Source: Bacillota bacterium (GTDB taxonomy: Bacteria > Bacillota > Clostridia > Christensenellales > CAG-138). From it: 29,817 bases of DNA. Numbering within the stretch: the stretch's first letter is position 1; every line of letters starts with the position of its first letter. Positions 14,838 through 22,938 of this stretch are shown one piece after another. The stretch is from positions 1 to 29,817 of the forward strand of contig JAEZIE010000164.1 of assembly GCA_023416175.1 (NCBI GenBank), read 5' to 3'. The notes under the pieces are model-generated. The model was given only the letters and a program-made list of their open reading frames with translations, did no database searches and was not told where the DNA came from. A program made the position numbers and the translations under genes.

Positions 14838-16003
14838 AAAAGCGCGGGGCCATATTGGCCGTAATCATATTGATGCTGTTGTTCTTTCCCGTACAGGCTC
14901 TGGCGCAGCCCACGCAGGAAATCGTGGATGGCGTACAAAGCGCCATCGACAGTGCTGAGATCGGCGGTTGGAATGAAACCTATTCGGCCTTGCCGGAGGA
15001 CATCAAGGCGCTTTGGGGCGGGAAGGATCTGTATACCCTCATCAGTGGCTACGCTTTGGGGGAAGGGGAGTATTTGGGCGCAACCGTGCAGGATACGTTG
15101 ACGCATTTACTCAAAGCCATGCTCCCCGATGTGCTGCCCATGATCATAAGCCTCCTTGCGATCGCCATATTGAGCGGGTTTTTGCGCGCGATGAGCGAGG
15201 CAGGCATGAGCGGGGTGAATGAGGTTGCGGCATTTGTTTGCCAGTGCTTTGCGATTGGCGTGGCGATGGTATCGTTTCTTTCCCTTGCGGATGTCGCGCG
15301 CGATACCATAGAGCGCACATCCACTTTTGTGGAGCTTGCGTTTCCGGCGCTGCTTACGTTGCTGACGGCTGCGGGCGGAATTGCCTCGGCTGGTATATTC
15401 CAACCGGCCATGACCATGCTCTGCAGCGGCGTCTCTGTGGCGTTACAAAATGTGGTGCTCCCCGTCGTCCTCACGGGTGGGGTGCTGGGTATGCTCAACA
15501 ACATTACTGGCAAGGTGCAGCTTGGGCAGTTGTTTAACCTGAGCAAGACCGTGGCAAAATGGATGATCGGCCTGATTTCTACGCTGTATTTCGGCGTAAC
15601 GTCACTGCAGGGATTAACCGCGGCATCCTTCGACGGGGTATCCATACGCACCGCCAAATTTGCGCTCGATAAAATGGTGCCCATTGTGGGCGGCATGGTC
15701 TCGGGCACGGTGGATACGGTGTTGGGCTGCGCGGTGCTGGTTAAGAACGCGGTGGGGGTCACGGCCATATTGATCGCTTTTGGTATTGTAATAGTGCCGC
15801 TTACGCGCATCGTGGTGGGCATGCTTTCCTTCCGGCTGGCTGCGGCGGTCTGCGAACCGATCGCGGACCCGCGCGTTCCCAAAATGCTTGCGTCTCTTGG
15901 GGATGTGCTCACCTATTTGTTTGCGGCCGCGGCTTCCTTAAGCGTCATGTTCATGATTACGGTGGGGCTCATTATGGGAGCGGGCAACGCCGCAATCGGC
16001 TAG
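14834..16003 (+). CDS. spoIIIAE: Stage III sporulation protein AE
   Basis: 389-aa polytopic membrane protein, the largest SpoIIIA component, essential for forespore development in Bacillus. It starts with a signal-peptide-like segment (MKKRG then a hydrophobic stretch ending near ALAQP). A soluble stretch of about 90 residues and then several membrane helices follow, including conserved segments such as KWMIGLISTLYFGVTSLQG and DTVLGCAVLVKNAVG. The ATG at 14834 overlaps the spoIIIAD stop. The frame is open much further upstream, but that part lies inside spoIIIAD and is not real coding sequence. The length is normal. Confidence 0.95.
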   Translation: MKKRGAILAVIILMLLFFPVQALAQPTQEIVDGVQSAIDSAEIGGWNETYSALPEDIKALWGGKDLYTLISGYALGEGEYLGATVQDTLTHLLKAMLPDVLPMIISLLAIAILSGFLRAMSEAGMSGVNEVAAFVCQCFAIGVAMVSFLSLADVARDTIERTSTFVELAFPALLTLLTAAGGIASAGIFQPAMTMLCSGVSVALQNVVLPVVLTGGVLGMLNNITGKVQLGQLFNLSKTVAKWMIGLISTLYFGVTSLQGLTAASFDGVSIRTAKFALDKMVPIVGGMVSGTVDTVLGCAVLVKNAVGVTAILIAFGIVIVPLTRIVVGMLSFRLAAAVCEPIADPRVPKMLASLGDVLTYLFAAAASLSVMFMITVGLIMGAGNAAIG

Positions 16004-16012
16004 GAGGGAAAC

Positions 16013-16303
16013 ATGCAGACTATCCTCTACCAAATCACGTTGCTCATTGCCGGTATGGCGGTGGTCACTACATTGCTTGAGGTGCTTATTCCGCAGGGGA
16101 AGCTCAAAAAGACCGTTCTGTTTACGGTAGGGCTTGTATTCTTATTATCCATCGCAGCGCCCATTACAAGGCTTGTGACGTCATCTCCTTCCAATGAGCT
16201 ATTTCAGATGGAAGAAATGCCACAAAGCACGGCAGTACCCGGACCTTCTTATGAGGAACTTCTGCGTAAGTATTATGAGAAAAGCCTGGAACAAGCGGAA
16301 TAA
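16013..16303 (+). CDS. spoIIIAF: Stage III sporulation protein AF, short form lacking the soluble domain
   Basis: 96-aa protein at the spoIIIAF position. Two hydrophobic helices (about 5-25 and 33-55) match the N-terminal membrane hairpin of SpoIIIAF, with the family LIPQGKLKK turn between them. The protein then stops after about 40 polar residues. The Bacillus protein is about 206 aa and has a soluble ring-forming domain after the helices; that domain is absent here. Only 66 bases separate its stop from spoIIIAG, and no other frame there encodes the missing part. This is therefore a deletion or a naturally short form rather than a simple frameshift. GAGGGAAAC precedes the ATG. Confidence 0.85.
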   Translation: MQTILYQITLLIAGMAVVTTLLEVLIPQGKLKKTVLFTVGLVFLLSIAAPITRLVTSSPSNELFQMEEMPQSTAVPGPSYEELLRKYYEKSLEQAE

Positions 16304-16369
16304 ACGCTATGGCGATAATCACCAGTCTCACAAAAAATGGCGGACCCGTAGGGAAGAGGAGGAACAGCG

Positions 16370-17005
16370 TTGGATACTAAGAAAAAGCCAAAAGCGGAGA
16401 ATGGCATCATTGCACGCATTGCCGCTGTACTCAAAACAAATAAAAAGCTTGAAATGGCGGCGTACGTCGGTCTTGCGCTGCTGATTGTGCTGTTGTATGT
16501 TTCAACGCTGTTTCCGAAGGAAAAGAATACGCCCTCTTCCGCCGAAACTGCGCAAAACATGCAATATTCTGCCCAATCCGAACTGGAGGTGGAGGAGCGG
16601 TTGGAGGCGGTATTGTCAAGCATCCGTGGCGCGGGCCGCGTGGAAGTGATGATCACCTATGAAACAGGGCCTGAAATCGTGACCGCTATGAATACGGATA
16701 CCAACACCAACCGTTCCGAATCATCGGACAATGAAAAGGAAAGCTCGGTGGAGCAGAAAACGGAATCTCAAAAGCCCGCCACTGTCTCGGGCAGCAATGG
16801 TACGGAGCCTATCGTTATCAAAGAAAAGCAGCCCGCCGTTCGTGGTGTGATCGTTGTGGCGGAAGGGGCGGACAATATTGCAGTGCGCATGGATCTGCAG
16901 CGGGCGGTGCAGACCGTACTCAATGTTCCCTCGGCTAGCATAGAGGTGTTTGCGCTCGAGAATGGTGGGACTGTGCCTTCAAACAAACAATCAAAAAAAG
17001 AATAA
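16370..17005 (+). CDS. spoIIIAG: Stage III sporulation protein AG
   Basis: 211-aa single-pass membrane protein whose exported domain in Bacillus forms a large ring in the channel between mother cell and forespore. The start is TTG at 16370, with GAGGAGG 7 bases upstream. A short Lys-rich cytoplasmic stretch is followed by a membrane helix at about 29-48. The exported part carries the ring-building pattern (LEAVLSSIRGAGRVEVMITY, then RGVIVVAEGADNIAVRMDL) split by a low-complexity Ser/Thr/Asn/Glu insert (about 105-145), as usual in this family. It lies 66 bases after spoIIIAF and 22 before spoIIIAH. Confidence 0.94.
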   Translation: MDTKKKPKAENGIIARIAAVLKTNKKLEMAAYVGLALLIVLLYVSTLFPKEKNTPSSAETAQNMQYSAQSELEVEERLEAVLSSIRGAGRVEVMITYETGPEIVTAMNTDTNTNRSESSDNEKESSVEQKTESQKPATVSGSNGTEPIVIKEKQPAVRGVIVVAEGADNIAVRMDLQRAVQTVLNVPSASIEVFALENGGTVPSNKQSKKE

Positions 17006-17027
17006 GCATATGGAAAGGGGAAGCGGC

Positions 17028-17534
17028 ATGAAAAAGAAATATGGGGTACTCATTGGCTTGGTTGTCCTGCTTGTCGTGGCGGTATTTGTAAACATCAGGC
17101 TGAACGCCGCAGGAGATGACGCACAAAAGGTGAACGCGCCAGGCGCAGCGGACCAGGTGAAAATCACGGGAGCAGAGGATGCGGAGAATTATTATGAGGT
17201 TTTCCGCGCGAACCGGGAGAGCGACCGTGAAGAAGAAGTGGCATACTTGGATGCGATCATTCTAAATGAGGATACGGATGCGGAAACGCTTGCCGACGCG
17301 CAGCAGCAAAAGCTTGCCATTGTGGACAGCATGGAGAAGGAACGCAACATTGAAAGCCTCATTATGGCCAAAGGCTTTGCGGATGTGGCGGCGATGGTCA
17401 GGGAAGACAGCGTCGATGTTGTCGTAAAGGCGGGTCAAATAGACGCCAAGCAGGCTGCCCAGATACTCGATATTGTGTACAGCGAGACGGAGATGGACGC
17501 GCAGCATGTGAAAATACATCCTTCCGCAGGCTAA
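17028..17534 (+). CDS. spoIIIAH: Stage III sporulation protein AH
   Basis: 168-aa single-pass protein. In Bacillus its exported YscJ/FliF-like domain binds SpoIIQ from the forespore and forms a channel ring. Lys-rich residues 1-5 are followed by a membrane helix (about 6-24), a linker (25-60) and a compact acidic domain (about 60-160) with the family-like AKGFADVAAMV and DAKQAAQILDIV segments. The ATG at 17028 follows AAAGGGG by 7 bases; an open extension to 16950 overlaps spoIIIAG and is rejected. It is the last gene of the operon. No spoIIQ homologue is visible in the window, and Clostridia often use a distinct SpoIIQ. Confidence 0.94.
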   Translation: MKKKYGVLIGLVVLLVVAVFVNIRLNAAGDDAQKVNAPGAADQVKITGAEDAENYYEVFRANRESDREEEVAYLDAIILNEDTDAETLADAQQQKLAIVDSMEKERNIESLIMAKGFADVAAMVREDSVDVVVKAGQIDAKQAAQILDIVYSETEMDAQHVKIHPSAG

Positions 17535-17580
17535 AATACGGAAGGACACGGCATCTCCACCAATTTTATGGAACCCCTTG

Positions 17581-17609
17581 TTTGCATTAACAATTGCATC
17601 TGCTATAAT
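17581..17609 (+). promoter_or_regulatory. Sigma-A promoter with extended -10 upstream of asp23
   Basis: TGCTATAAT (17601-17609) is a perfect extended -10. TTTGCA (17581-17586) is a fair -35 at 17 bases. The expected start is near 17616, about 50 bases before the asp23 ATG. It separates a vegetatively expressed asp23 group from the sporulation operon upstream. Confidence 0.8.
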
Positions 17610-17666
17610 AGAAAGACCGGATGCGCATAAACGGTGCCGGAGATGCAATGGAAGAGGAGGAGCTCT

Positions 17667-18122
17667 ATGGACAACAGCAACGAGATCATTCCCGTAATCA
17701 AAGGCGGCGAAGGCGGTAAAATTGTATTTGCATCGGATGTAATCGCAACAATTGCGGCGCTGGCCGCTGCGGACGTAGCTGGCGTTGCGGGCATGAGCGG
17801 TGGCATGGTAGAAGGCATTACCGAAATGTTGGGCCGCAAGAATCTGACAAAGGGCGTCAAGGTCGAAGTCGGAACGGAAGAAACGGCTATTGACGTAAGC
17901 GTTATTATCAAATACGGATATCGCATTCAAGATGTATGCGCCAATATCCAGCAGTCTATCCGCGGCGCCGTGGAGACCATGACAGGCCTCCGCGTGGTGG
18001 AAGCGAACGTGTACGTGCAGGCGGTCAGTTTCGAAACCGAAGAAGTTGTGCGCGAAGAGAAGCCCAAGAAGGAAAAGCCGGAAAAGGAACCTAAGCCGGT
18101 TGAACCGCCCCGCGTCAGATAG
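17667..18122 (+). CDS. Asp23/Gls24 family envelope stress protein
   Basis: 151-aa cytoplasmic protein of the alkaline-shock Asp23 family. In Staphylococcus Asp23 is held at the membrane by AmaP and affects envelope homeostasis. The Asp23 domain covers about 18-120, with the typical IVFASDVIATIAALAA start and VCANIQQSIRGAVETMTG helix. A Lys/Glu/Pro-rich tail ends the protein. The ATG at 17667 follows GAGGAGG at 7 bases; an upstream in-frame GTG has no such site. It is followed by AmaP and DUF2273 genes, the standard partner set, so the three probably act together at the membrane. Confidence 0.93.
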   Translation: MDNSNEIIPVIKGGEGGKIVFASDVIATIAALAAADVAGVAGMSGGMVEGITEMLGRKNLTKGVKVEVGTEETAIDVSVIIKYGYRIQDVCANIQQSIRGAVETMTGLRVVEANVYVQAVSFETEEVVREEKPKKEKPEKEPKPVEPPRVR

Positions 18123-18157
18123 AAGTTTATTTTTCATGATAGGCCCGGGGCTGTCCT

Positions 18158-18184
18158 GACCGCTCCAATGCGTTCTGGACGGTC
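18158..18184 (+). other. Hairpin between asp23 and amaP
   Basis: GACCGCTCCA pairs with TGGACGGTC (one bulged base) across an eight-base loop, with no T-tract after it. It may stabilise or process the asp23 message relative to amaP. It is not a good terminator. Confidence 0.4.
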
Positions 18185-18254
18185 CCGTAAGACCCGTTTG
18201 GTTCGTGATACTTAAAGTACGAAAGCTGACGGCTATTTAGCAGGAGATATACAT

Positions 18255-18815
18255 ATGAAGGCAAAGCTCTTTGATCGGATTCTATTGGCGCTGCTGCTGA
18301 TCGTAACGCTCGTTCTTTCGCTGCTGCTCATTGCGCTTGCTGCGCGTATCATTCCGGTGGACAATCTCAAAGCATTTTTGGACGTGCTGTATATGGGCAC
18401 CAACAATGCTATTATACTCGCTTGCTCGGGCCTGGTACTATTCATCATCACCGTTCGGTTGATGTTTGCAGGAAGCAGCAAAAAAGAGGTGCAGCCCACC
18501 TCCACACTGGTACAGGCTACGGAGCTTGGGGCAACGTTCATCACGCTTTCCGCCATCGACAGCATGGTGCAGAAGCACTGCCGGGCCAACAACCGCATTC
18601 GCAATGTGGTAAGCAGCGTGCGCTCCGTACGTGAAGGCGGTATCACGCTAACCGTACGCCTTGCGCTCATGCCGGATACGGATATCCCCACGCTTTCTGC
18701 GGAGCTTCAAAAGACGCTCAAGGACTACGTGGAAAAGAACTCTGGCATCAATGTGCGGGAAATCGGCATATTGGTTGAAGATACCTCCAGTAACCCCAAG
18801 AGCCGCGTGGAATAG
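18255..18815 (+). CDS. amaP: Alkaline shock response membrane anchor protein AmaP
   Basis: 186-aa membrane protein expected to anchor the Asp23 protein. Two N-terminal helices (about 8-33 and 52-72) form a membrane hairpin. The remaining soluble part (about 80-175) is an Asp23-like domain with RIRNVVSSVRSVREGGITLTV. AGGAG lies 8 bases before the ATG. It is flanked by its usual partners, asp23 upstream and a DUF2273 gene 22 bases downstream. The length and layout are typical of the family. Confidence 0.9.
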   Translation: MKAKLFDRILLALLLIVTLVLSLLLIALAARIIPVDNLKAFLDVLYMGTNNAIILACSGLVLFIITVRLMFAGSSKKEVQPTSTLVQATELGATFITLSAIDSMVQKHCRANNRIRNVVSSVRSVREGGITLTVRLALMPDTDIPTLSAELQKTLKDYVEKNSGINVREIGILVEDTSSNPKSRVE

Positions 18816-18837
18816 CGCGGTGGAATGAGGTGGCAGC

Positions 18838-19068
18838 ATGCCTGGGTGGAAAGAAAGATTGCTTGTGTTTTATACCGAGCATAAATGGACGATATGGCTC
18901 GTTGCACTGGGCCTATTAATCGGCATTCTGATCCTTACGATCAACTTCTGGCGGACGCTTCTGTTGATCGTGGTGGTGGGCTTGTGCTTTGTGATAGGGA
19001 GCCTGATGGACAAAGGCGGATGGGAAATGGTTAAGACCTTTCTGGATCGCATTTTGCCCAGGAGATAA
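18838..19068 (+). CDS. DUF2273 small membrane protein
   Basis: 76 aa with two closely spaced hydrophobic helices (about 17-35 and 39-55) and short charged ends (KGGWEMVKTFLDRILPRR). This matches the DUF2273 family, which habitually sits beside AmaP and Asp23. Function is unknown; a role in the same envelope-stress membrane assembly is inferred from context. A purine-rich GAGGTGG site precedes the ATG. Confidence 0.85.
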   Translation: MPGWKERLLVFYTEHKWTIWLVALGLLIGILILTINFWRTLLLIVVVGLCFVIGSLMDKGGWEMVKTFLDRILPRR

Positions 19069-19099
19069 AAAGCGAGACCGGGGAGGATTATACCTGCGT

Positions 19100-19510
19100 A
19101 TGAGCAGAAAGATCGCGCGAGAAGTCGCAATGAAGCTGATGTTTGCACGAATGCTTGGGGGAGAGAACGATTACCGCTGCATTCTGGAGCAGACCGGTAT
19201 TGTGGACGAGCCTCTACAAGAAGACATTGAGTTTGCGGACAACCTTGTTGCCGGTATTGAAGAGAGCGCTGGAGAAATCGATGCGCTCATCGGCGGCAAC
19301 GCCATAGGCTGGACAGTCGGCCGCATGCCCAAGGTGGATCTTTGTATTTTGCGCATCGCGCTTTATGAAATGCTGCACCGGAAAGATATCCCGCACAGTG
19401 TTTCCATCAACGAGGCGGTAGAGCTTGCCAAACGCTTTGCGGGGGACAAATCCCCGGCTTACATCAACGGCATTTTGGGAACACTTTCCAAGCAACTCGA
19501 ACACGTGTAA
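19100..19510 (+). CDS. nusB: Transcription antitermination factor NusB
   Basis: 136-aa all-helical RNA-binding protein that joins NusE (S10) on boxA of rRNA leaders to prevent premature termination. Family segments seen are REVAMKLMFARM near the start, LDVA-like helices in the middle (WTVGRMPKVDLCILRIALYEML) and the C-terminal SINEAVELAKRFAGDKSPAYINGILG. The ribosome binding site GGGGAGG is rather far (13 bases) from the ATG, but no better in-frame start exists. It sits between the Asp23 group and folD, as in many Clostridia. Confidence 0.95.
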   Translation: MSRKIAREVAMKLMFARMLGGENDYRCILEQTGIVDEPLQEDIEFADNLVAGIEESAGEIDALIGGNAIGWTVGRMPKVDLCILRIALYEMLHRKDIPHSVSINEAVELAKRFAGDKSPAYINGILGTLSKQLEHV

Positions 19511-19601
19511 AGAGAGGCACAGGCGAGCCGGGACAAAGCGCTTTATCTGGGGCTTGATAAAAGCTATTATACCACTTCCATCGCTTGATTAGGGCATTCG
19601 G

Positions 19602-19628
19602 GCATCGTCTGTAATGAAAGGACGATGC
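19602..19628 (+). other. Hairpin in the nusB-folD gap
   Basis: A perfect 8-bp stem GCATCGTC/GACGATGC with an 11-base loop is followed by TTCGTGTTCATTT, a poor T-tract. The surrounding 233-base gap (19511-19743) has no other clear feature and no recognisable folate riboswitch. It may be a weak terminator or leader structure. Confidence 0.4.
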
Positions 19629-19743
19629 TTCGTGTTCATTTGGGGGAAGTGGGGCTTGGGTAACCCGAAGGCGTAGCGTTGCTTGCAAAAGATATGATTC
19701 CAATCATTGATACAGGGACGGATCGGTAAAGGAGGTAGAACTT

Positions 19744-20598
19744 ATGGCAAAAGCACAGCTGATCGACGGAAAAGCGGTTGCCGCGGCAAAGCGGGAGGCG
19801 CTTTTACCGCGTATCGAACGATTGAAACAGGCGGGTGTGACGCCGGGCCTGTGCGTTGTCTTGGTGGGGAACGATCCCGCCTCAGAAAGCTATGTGGCGA
19901 GCAAGGAGCGCATGGCGTCTTCCCTTGGCATGCATGGCGTCGTATACCGCCTGCCGGAGGAAACAACACAGCACGAGCTTCTGGAACGGATTACAGCACT
20001 CAACGCGGACCCTCTGATACACGGCATACTTGTCCAGCTTCCGCTGCCCCGGCAGATTGATCCTTCCGCCGTTGCGTTGGCGATTTTACCTGAAAAGGAC
20101 GTGGACGGGCTTCATCCCGTCAATGCAGGCAGACTTTTGGCGAAAGAGCCCTGCATGGTGCCCTGTACGCCCAACGGTGTGATCGACCTCATCAAAAGCA
20201 CCGGAACTCAGATGAATGGCAAGCATGCGGTGGTAATTGGCCGCAGCGACATCGTTGGTAAGCCTGCAGCCATACTCCTGATGCATCATGACGCGACCGT
20301 TACCATCTGCCATTCCCGGACAAAAGATCTTGCAGCATTTACAAGAGGGGCGGATATCCTGGTATGCGCAATCGGCAAGCCCGGTATGATTACAGGCAAT
20401 ATGATAAAACCCGGTGCTGTTGTGATCGACGTTGGTACCAGCCGTGTAGATGGCAAGCTGTGCGGGGATGTAGCGTTCGACGAAGCGGTGGAGGTAGCGG
20501 GGTATTTGACCCCCGTACCCGGCGGCGTTGGGCCAATGACCATAGCCATGCTGATGCAGAACACCGTGGAGGCGGCTGAACGGCAGGCCGGTCTATAG
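19744..20598 (+). CDS. folD: Bifunctional methylenetetrahydrofolate dehydrogenase/cyclohydrolase
   Basis: Interconverts 5,10-methylene-, methenyl- and 10-formyl-tetrahydrofolate, linking one-carbon units to purine and fMet synthesis. 284 aa is the standard length. The catalytic SYVASKERMASSLG motif (Tyr and Lys) and the cofactor-binding VVIGRSDIVGKPAA segment are intact. The C-terminal PVPGGVGPMTIAML signature is also present. AAAGGAGGT lies just upstream of the ATG. The stop TAG abuts the xseA ATG with no gap, making folD the head of a folD-xseA-xseB-ispA run. Confidence 0.97.
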   Translation: MAKAQLIDGKAVAAAKREALLPRIERLKQAGVTPGLCVVLVGNDPASESYVASKERMASSLGMHGVVYRLPEETTQHELLERITALNADPLIHGILVQLPLPRQIDPSAVALAILPEKDVDGLHPVNAGRLLAKEPCMVPCTPNGVIDLIKSTGTQMNGKHAVVIGRSDIVGKPAAILLMHHDATVTICHSRTKDLAAFTRGADILVCAIGKPGMITGNMIKPGAVVIDVGTSRVDGKLCGDVAFDEAVEVAGYLTPVPGGVGPMTIAMLMQNTVEAAERQAGL

Positions 20599-21828
20599 AT
20601 GGCGCAACGGATTTTGACGGTAACACAGCTCAACGAATATGTCGGCAATCTTCTAAATGGCGACCCGGTTTTGCGAACGCTACGGGTGCAGGGGGAGATT
20701 TCCGGCTTCAAACTCCATACCTCGGGCCACATGTATTTTCAATTAAAGGATGAAAGCGCAGTCCTTCGGTGCGTCATGTTCCGCTCTGCGGCCATGTCGG
20801 TACGCTTCCAGCCCCAGGATGGTATGAAGGTCATTGTGGATGGCTATGCTTCGCTGTATACGAAGGATGGCCAGTTCCAGCTCTACGCGCAGGCCATGCA
20901 GAAGGACGGGGAGGGAGAGCTCTACCAGCGCTTCTTGCTGCTAAAGACCAAGCTGGAGGCTATGGGCTACTTTGACCCTGCAAGAAAACGGCTTATTCCA
21001 TTCCTGCCCAAGAAAGTTGGCGTTGTCACCTCAGGGACGGGAGCGGCGCTGCAGGACATTCTGCAAATTATACGCCGCAGGTTTCCCAATATGGACATAG
21101 TGGTCTGTCCGGTGCTGGTACAGGGGACGGGCGCTGCTGCGGATGTTGCGGCGGGTATTCGCGCCATGAACGCGTATGGCGGCGTCAGCGTACTGATTGT
21201 GGGGCGCGGCGGCGGCAGCATGGAGGACCTTTGGGCTTTCAATGAACCGGAAGTTGTCAAGGCGGTATTTGAAAGCCGCATACCCGTTATTTCCGCGGTG
21301 GGCCATGAAACGGATATCACGCTTTGCGATTTTACAGCCGATCTTCGCGCGCCTACGCCTTCGGCGGCGGCAGAGCTTGCCGTACCCGCCTATGACGGGC
21401 TTTTGCAGCGGGTGGACGAGCTATCTTCGGAGCGGCTGTATCGGGCGTCGTTTCGCAGCCTTTCCGTTAAGCGTGAGCGTATCGGGCTTCTGATGCGCGC
21501 TCGGGGGTTTTCGGCCTCGTCGCACCGCGCTGCTCTCGAGCGGAAGCGTCTGGAGCATGCCGCGAAAAAATTGGAGGATACCGGTGCAAGCGCGCTGTTA
21601 CAGCACAGAACAAAGGTGGACGGGCTGCTGCACCGTCTGCGCGCATTATCCCCAGACGCGGTTTTAGATCGCGGCTATGCCATCATAACCGACGAGGGAG
21701 GACGTATCTTGCACAATACCTCCAACATGAATACCGGTATGCCGGTGGTGTTGCATATGAATGACGGTGCGGCACAGGCGCGCATCGACCGGGTTACAGC
21801 AGCGAACCTGCTGAAAAAAGGAGAGTAG
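20599..21828 (+). CDS. xseA: Exodeoxyribonuclease VII large subunit
   Basis: 409-aa catalytic subunit of ExoVII, which degrades single-stranded DNA from both ends into oligonucleotides. It has an N-terminal OB-fold (about 15-100; VQGEISGFKLHTSGHMYFQL). The catalytic domain follows with VGVVTSGTGAALQDI, VIVGRGGGSMEDLWAFNEPEV, and ISAVGHETDITLCD leading into DLRAPTPSAAAELA. A long coiled C-terminal part ends in a DRGYAII segment. The ATG immediately follows the folD stop without its own strong ribosome site, implying translational coupling. The small subunit gene follows after one base. Confidence 0.96.
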   Translation: MAQRILTVTQLNEYVGNLLNGDPVLRTLRVQGEISGFKLHTSGHMYFQLKDESAVLRCVMFRSAAMSVRFQPQDGMKVIVDGYASLYTKDGQFQLYAQAMQKDGEGELYQRFLLLKTKLEAMGYFDPARKRLIPFLPKKVGVVTSGTGAALQDILQIIRRRFPNMDIVVCPVLVQGTGAAADVAAGIRAMNAYGGVSVLIVGRGGGSMEDLWAFNEPEVVKAVFESRIPVISAVGHETDITLCDFTADLRAPTPSAAAELAVPAYDGLLQRVDELSSERLYRASFRSLSVKRERIGLLMRARGFSASSHRAALERKRLEHAAKKLEDTGASALLQHRTKVDGLLHRLRALSPDAVLDRGYAIITDEGGRILHNTSNMNTGMPVVLHMNDGAAQARIDRVTAANLLKKGE

Positions 21829-21829
21829 C

Positions 21830-22048
21830 ATGCTTAATGAGCAAATGATACCGCAGGATGCGCCGTTTGAAGCGCTGATGGAGGAACTTGAGACGATCGT
21901 ACAAAAGCTTGAAAGCGGGAACAGCCCGCTCGAGGAGATGGTCTCCCTGTATGAGCGCGGGGCGGCTCTTGGCAAACGCTGCATGGAGCTACTGGAAGCC
22001 TATGAAGGGCGACTGACCACACTCAACCGCCCGGAGGACCAGGAATGA
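21830..22048 (+). CDS. xseB: Exodeoxyribonuclease VII small subunit
   Basis: 72-aa helical hairpin protein that wraps the large subunit of ExoVII. Family pattern FEALMEELETIVQKLESGNS, then LEEMVSLYERG. AAAAGGAGAG precedes the ATG. The end overlaps ispA by four bases (ATGA). The length is typical. Confidence 0.95.
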   Translation: MLNEQMIPQDAPFEALMEELETIVQKLESGNSPLEEMVSLYERGAALGKRCMELLEAYEGRLTTLNRPEDQE

Positions 22049-22929
22049 GTTTTTTGGAAAAGCAGAAGCAGTATGCATCGCTTGTGGATGAGGCGCTTTC
22101 TGTGTACCTGACGGCGGCGGACATCCCGAAACAGCTTCTTGAAGGTATGTCCTACAGCGTGTTTGCGGGTGGAAAACGACTGCGCCCCGCCATGGCTTTA
22201 GCCGCATGCGAAATGCTCAACGGCTCTTTGGAGGACGCTATGCCGTTTGCGTGCGCGCTCGAAATGATCCATACATATTCCCTGATCCATGACGACCTTC
22301 CTGCCATGGACAACGACGATTACCGCCGCGGCAAGTTGACCAACCATAAGGTATTCGGCGAAGGACAGGCGGTTCTTGCCGGGGACGCATTGCTTTCCTA
22401 TGCGTTCGAGTTGATGCTCAAAGAACTTGTAAAGCGACCGGAACATCGGTTCGCGCTTGCGGCTCAGGCGGTTGCAAGGGGTGCGGGCGTTCGCGGCATG
22501 GTGGCAGGGCAATGCCTTGATCTTCAGTACGAAGGCAAGGGCAGGGTGGAAGAAGACGAGCTTCTATGCGTCCACCAAGGAAAAACCGCTGCCATGCTCC
22601 TTGCATCAGTGGAGGCAGGGGCGTATTGTGCAGGCGCAGGCGAAGAAACGCTTGCACAGTTAAATGCGTTTGGCATCCACTACGGCCTGCTGTTCCAAAT
22701 TACGGACGATATCCTGGATATCACGGGCGATGAAGGCAATATGGGCAAGACGCTTGGTAAAGACGAAAAAGCAGGGAAGCTGACGTTCCCTGCGGTGTAT
22801 GGGCTGAATGGCGCAATGGTAAAAGCGGAGGAAGCGGCGGCTGGTGCCCTCACGGCACTCAGTACGCTGGGAGAACAGGCCTGGTTTTTCAGGGAACTCG
22901 TATCTTATACGCTCACGCGCAAGTCCTGA
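22045..22929 (+). CDS. ispA: Farnesyl/geranyl diphosphate synthase
   Basis: 294-aa short-chain trans-prenyl transferase joining IPP to DMAPP/GPP to give FPP, the precursor of undecaprenyl phosphate and quinones. The first Asp-rich motif reads DDLPAMDND (from D83), followed by RRGK. The second is DDILD at 221-225. GGKRLRP (42-48) binds the diphosphate. The ATG overlaps the xseB stop. In related genomes dxs (DXP synthase) often follows ispA, but here the next gene is spo0A on the opposite strand, only nine bases away. No terminator is visible. Confidence 0.96.
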   Translation: MSFLEKQKQYASLVDEALSVYLTAADIPKQLLEGMSYSVFAGGKRLRPAMALAACEMLNGSLEDAMPFACALEMIHTYSLIHDDLPAMDNDDYRRGKLTNHKVFGEGQAVLAGDALLSYAFELMLKELVKRPEHRFALAAQAVARGAGVRGMVAGQCLDLQYEGKGRVEEDELLCVHQGKTAAMLLASVEAGAYCAGAGEETLAQLNAFGIHYGLLFQITDDILDITGDEGNMGKTLGKDEKAGKLTFPAVYGLNGAMVKAEEAAAGALTALSTLGEQAWFFRELVSYTLTRKS

Positions 22930-22938
22930 TCCGATACG

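Noticed and set aside
15049..15912. 287-codon open frame antisense to spoIIIAE
   Set aside because: The Ser/Thr-rich product has no family match, and spoIIIAE on the plus strand is unmistakable in its operon.
16310..16381. Tiny frame between spoIIIAF and spoIIIAG (23 codons), considered as the missing part of SpoIIIAF
   Set aside because: It has no ring-domain character, is far too short, and its end overlaps the spoIIIAG start.
17262..18137. 291-codon open frame antisense to spoIIIAH and asp23
   Set aside because: It spans two real genes and the asp23 promoter. The product is Phe/His-rich and has no ribosome site.
19511..19743. Possible tetrahydrofolate riboswitch before folD
   Set aside because: The conserved THF riboswitch core was not seen. 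Only one plain hairpin is present.
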